From Archangiaceae bacterium (GTDB taxonomy: Bacteria > Myxococcota > Myxococcia > Myxococcales > Myxococcaceae), in assembly GCA_023248915.1 (NCBI GenBank), contig JAHFDQ010000203.1:1-9692 (forward strand): a stretch of 9,692 nt of DNA. The letters are read 5' to 3'. The translations under genes and the position numbers were made by a program. The notes under the pieces were generated by a model. It did not search any database, had not been told where the DNA came from, and saw only the letters and a list, made by a program, of their open reading frames with translations. Every line of letters starts with the position of its first letter. The stretch's first letter is position 1. Shown one piece after another: positions 6,360-9,692 of the stretch.

Positions 6360-7103
6360 TCAGGGAGCCGGCTTCAGCTCGCCGAGCGGGTCCACCGGCG
6401 CGCCGCCCCTGCGCACCTCGAAGTGCAGGTGCGGCCCCGACGTCCGGCCCGACTCGCCGACCGTGGCGATCACCTGGCCCGCCTGCACCTTCTGGCCTTC
6501 CTTCACCCGCAAGTCATGGTTGTGGGCATACAGCGTCACCACCCCGCCCTCGTGCTCGATGATGGCGAGCAACCCGTAGCCCTTCTGCTCGCCAGCGAAC
6601 AGCACCGTGCCCGGCGCAGCGGTCTTGATGGGGCTGCCCTCGGGGGCGGCCAGGTCGATTCCGTCGTGGGGTTCGGCGCCCTTCTTGCCGAACTTGCCGT
6701 ACAAGACGCCCCTGAGCGGCCAGTCGAGCGTGCCGGTCGCGCTGCCGGCGGGCCGAGGCCGCGACGCCGCGGTCCGAGGCGTCGGCCCCGCGCCGACTTC
6801 TTCCGAGCCGTCGCCGCCCGCCGGCACCGGCCGTAGCCCGGTCGCTCCTGGAATCACCAGCTCCTGGCCGATCGCGAGCGAGCGTGGATCGCTGATGCCG
6901 TTCGCCGCCGCGAGGTCGTCCGGCGAAACGCCGTAGGCCCTGGCGATTCGAAACAGCGTCTGCCCCGGCTCGACCCGGTGCTTCACGGCCACCAGCTCGG
7001 GCTCGACGTGCCGGCTGGACAGGCCGACCGGGCCCGCCGTCACGCAGCCGACGGTCACACCCGGCGCGGCCAGGGCGAAGGCGAGCAGGAGTTCCCGCGT
7101 CAG
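6360..7103 (-). CDS. nlpD: NlpD-like LysM/M23 lipoprotein endopeptidase
   Basis: This is an envelope protein predicted to bind and cut peptidoglycan. With the proposed start it is 247 aa: a lipoprotein-like signal (MTRELLLAFALAAPGVTVGC, Cys20), a LysM domain (41-85, HRVEPGQTLFRIARAYGVS), a Pro/Arg-rich linker (90-124) and an M23 domain (126-243). M23 metal and catalytic residues are intact: His146 and Asp150 (HDGID), His194 (YAHN), His225 and His227 (HLHFE). No ATG, GTG or TTG falls where a signal peptide would begin. The best candidate is CTG at 7101-7103, which overlaps the surE stop as CTGA. A GTG at 7058 would remove the signal, and the open frame upstream to 7787 is antisense-like filler inside surE. 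The order surE-nlpD matches enterobacteria. Family is confident; the start is uncertain. Confidence 0.85.
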   Translation of the reverse strand: MTRELLLAFALAAPGVTVGCVTAGPVGLSSRHVEPELVAVKHRVEPGQTLFRIARAYGVSPDDLAAANGISDPRSLAIGQELVIPGATGLRPVPAGGDGSEEVGAGPTPRTAASRPRPAGSATGTLDWPLRGVLYGKFGKKGAEPHDGIDLAAPEGSPIKTAAPGTVLFAGEQKGYGLLAIIEHEGGVVTLYAHNHDLRVKEGQKVQAGQVIATVGESGRTSGPHLHFEVRRGGAPVDPLGELKPAP

Positions 7104-7882
7104 CGGCCGGGCCCCGGCACCTGCTCGTACCCGTCGAGGGCCAACCCCCGCACCGGCCCGAGCGCGGCGTCGTCGGTCAAGTCCAGGTGCAGCGGCGTCA
7201 CCGAAACCACCTTCGACACGTGCACCGCGTTGCAGTCCGACCCCGGAATGTCCTGGTGCTGGTAGTCGGTGCCGCCAATCCAGTAATACTTCCGGCCGCG
7301 CGGGTCGACGTTCTCGATGACGTCGACGCCCCACGAGTGCTTGCCGAGGCGGGTGACCTGATAGCCCCGCGGCTCGCCCCCGGCCGGCACGTTCACGTTC
7401 AGCAGCATGCGCCCGGGCATCGGCGCGGCCAAGGTGGCCCTGGCCAGCACGGTGGCGAAGCGCGCGGCGTCGCCGAACTCGAGGCTCTGCCGCGACGCCA
7501 GGCTGAAGGCGATCGCCGGCACGCCCAAAATCGACGCTTCCATCGCGGCCGCCACGGTGCCCGAGTACGTCACGTCGTCGGCCAGGTTGGGGCCGGTATT
7601 GATGCCCGACACCATCAGTGCCGGGCGCTCGTCCTTCAACAGGTGGTTGATGGCGAGGTACGAGCAGTCCGACGGCGTGCCGTCGACCGAGAACCAGCGT
7701 TCCTTCACCCGCTTGATGCGCAGCGGCCGGTGCAGCGAAAGGGCGTGCGAGGCGGCGCTCTGCTCGCGGTCGGGCGCCACCACCCACACCTCGCCCAGCG
7801 GCGCCATCGCCTCGGCCAGCGCCGCCAGCCCCAGCGAGGCAACCCCGTCGTCGTTCGAGACGAGAATCCGGACGCGGTCCAC
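7100..7882 (-). CDS. surE: SurE, 5'/3'-nucleotidase (stationary-phase survival protein)
   Basis: SurE is a cytoplasmic metal-dependent phosphatase that removes phosphate from nucleoside 5'- and 3'-monophosphates. At 260 aa it has normal length. Family motifs are intact: SNDDG with metal ligands Asp11 and Asp12, the loop Ser42 (REQSAASHALSL) and Asn95 in SGINTGPNLADDVTYSGTV. The start is a GTG at 7880-7882, preceded by a GGAAAGG-like run within the end of eno; the eno stop is three bases upstream. Its own stop overlaps the proposed CTG start of the NlpD-like gene. The middle position in an eno-surE-nlpD operon suggests co-expression from the eno promoter. The pcm gene, which lies between surE and nlpD in E. 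coli, is absent. Confidence 0.95.
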   Translation of the reverse strand: MDRVRILVSNDDGVASLGLAALAEAMAPLGEVWVVAPDREQSAASHALSLHRPLRIKRVKERWFSVDGTPSDCSYLAINHLLKDERPALMVSGINTGPNLADDVTYSGTVAAAMEASILGVPAIAFSLASRQSLEFGDAARFATVLARATLAAPMPGRMLLNVNVPAGGEPRGYQVTRLGKHSWGVDVIENVDPRGRKYYWIGGTDYQHQDIPGSDCNAVHVSKVVSVTPLHLDLTDDAALGPVRGLALDGYEQVPGPGR

Positions 7883-7885
7883 CCG

Positions 7886-9184
<1,299 letters not shown>

Positions 9185-9192
9185 GGGTCGGC

Positions 9193-9221
9193 GTTCTACC
9201 GGCGGGGCCGGGGGGTCGCAA
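9193..9221 (-). promoter_or_regulatory. Candidate sigma70 promoter for eno-surE-nlpD
   Basis: On the minus strand, TTGCGA (9216-9221, 4 of 6 to TTGACA) and TAGAAC (9193-9198, 4 of 6 to TATAAT) are exactly 17 bases apart. Only GCCGACCC separates the -10 from the ATG. Transcription should begin within a few bases of the start codon, at about 9186-9188, giving a near-leaderless mRNA. This agrees with the lack of a Shine-Dalgarno. Confidence 0.5.
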
Positions 9222-9245
9222 GCGCCTCGGGCGGCCGGGCGCTGC

Positions 9246-9251
9246 TACAGT
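9246..9251 (+). promoter_or_regulatory. Possible -10 element of the metallophosphoesterase gene
   Basis: TACAGT matches TATAAT at 4 of 6 positions and ends eight bases before the GTG start. No convincing -35 is seen 16-18 bases upstream. It is listed because the intergenic space is only 75 bases and some promoter must lie in it, unless transcription enters from elsewhere. Confidence 0.25.
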
Positions 9252-9259
9252 AAGGAATC

Positions 9260-9692
9260 GTGAAGCTGGCGCTGGTCCTCTCGGACCTCCACATCGGCGG
9301 TGGGCATCGCAAAGGGCAGGTCAACCTCTACGACGACTTCCGCGAGGACGGCCGGTTCGAGCAGCTGATGGCCCTGTACGCCGGGGGCAAGCACGCCGAC
9401 GACGAGGTCCACCTCGTCCTGAACGGCGACATCTTCGACCTGTTGAAGGTGCCGGTGAACGGCAAGTTCCCCGAGGCGATCACCGAACGGCTGGCCCTGA
9501 TGAAGCTCGAGCAGTGCCTGCGCGGCCACCCGCGGGTGGTGAAGGCGCTGGCGGCGCTCTTGGCCCGGCCGCAGAACCGAATCACCTTCCAGCCGGGCAA
9601 CCACGACATGGAGTTCTTCTTCCGGGGCGTGCAAGAGATGTTCTGCCGCGCCGTCACCGGCGACGACACCCACCCGCGGTTCCGCTTCATCA
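9260..9692 (+). CDS. Calcineurin-like metallophosphoesterase, 5' part
   Basis: The first 144 codons of a metal-dependent phosphoesterase are present; the gene continues past the right edge. The GTG at 9260-9262 is the earliest possible start because an in-frame TAA (9251-9253) lies just upstream. TAAGGA (9251-9256) is a close-set Shine-Dalgarno. Three metal-binding blocks are visible in order: SDLHIG (Asp9, His11), NGDIFD (Asp57) and GNHD (Asn114, His115). The protein begins directly at the first beta strand with no signal peptide, so it is cytoplasmic. A helical insert of about 40 residues (70-110) separates blocks two and three. The GNHD rather than HGNRD argues against classic LpxH. The substrate cannot be named. 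It is divergent from eno. Confidence 0.85.
   Translation, partial: MKLALVLSDLHIGGGHRKGQVNLYDDFREDGRFEQLMALYAGGKHADDEVHLVLNGDIFDLLKVPVNGKFPEAITERLALMKLEQCLRGHPRVVKALAALLARPQNRITFQPGNHDMEFFFRGVQEMFCRAVTGDDTHPRFRFI

Noticed and set aside
6350..6365. CCCTG-N6-CAGGG stem between the convergent kinase and nlpD-like stops
   Set aside because: Only five base pairs and no T-run on either strand; too weak to call a terminator, although the 22-base convergent gap would suit one.
9245..9673. Minus-strand open frame opposite the metallophosphoesterase
   Set aside because: The plus strand carries the SDLHIG, NGDIFD and GNHD metal-binding blocks in order; the opposite frame has no domain.

Overview
The window is a dense, strongly GC-rich stretch of bacterial chromosome. 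The LexA protein, the LexA operator type, the many lipoproteins and TPR proteins, and a sensor-less HDLNN-type histidine kinase all point to Myxococcota (Myxococcus/Archangium-like). The species cannot be fixed from sequence alone. Nearly all of it is coding, genes overlap by 1-4 bases within operons, and there are no insertion sequences, CRISPR arrays, tRNAs, rRNAs or phage genes. It looks like vertically inherited core genome rather than an accessory island.

Layout from left to right. (1) Positions 1-2210, minus strand: an operon reading lipoprotein, mlaE, mlaF, mlaD (only the first 25 codons of mlaD are present). It encodes an MCE/Mla-type ABC lipid transporter of the inner membrane, led by an unnamed lipoprotein. 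(2) Positions 2211-2320: a compact divergent control region with two back-to-back promoters and a palindromic LexA operator lying over both. It serves the Mla operon on one side and lexA on the other. (3) Positions 2321-2983, plus strand: lexA, the SOS repressor. (4) Positions 2984-5292, minus strand: a two-gene operon encoding a secreted protein (FlgO/TolB-like domain plus a short outer-membrane beta barrel), then a TPR lipoprotein. The TPR gene ends on the base directly after the lexA stop codon. (5) Positions 5293-5572: a 280-base non-coding region with an imperfect hairpin. (6) Positions 5573-6337, plus strand: an orphan cytoplasmic histidine kinase. (7) Positions 6360-9184, minus strand: an operon eno-surE-nlpD-like. 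These are enolase, the survival-protein nucleotidase, and a LysM/M23 lipoprotein that appears to start at a CTG codon overlapping the surE stop. (8) From 9260, plus strand: the start of a calcineurin-like metallophosphoesterase, cut by the window end.

Functionally the window combines envelope maintenance (Mla lipid transport, M23 cell-wall hydrolase, outer-membrane and TPR lipoproteins), DNA-damage control (LexA) and central metabolism (enolase). No clearly undescribed multi-gene defence or biosynthetic system is visible. The most interesting signals are regulatory: possible SOS control of the Mla operon through shared, overlapping promoters; a near-leaderless eno promoter; and a probable CTG start for the NlpD-like enzyme, which, unlike E. 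coli NlpD, keeps all its zinc ligands.
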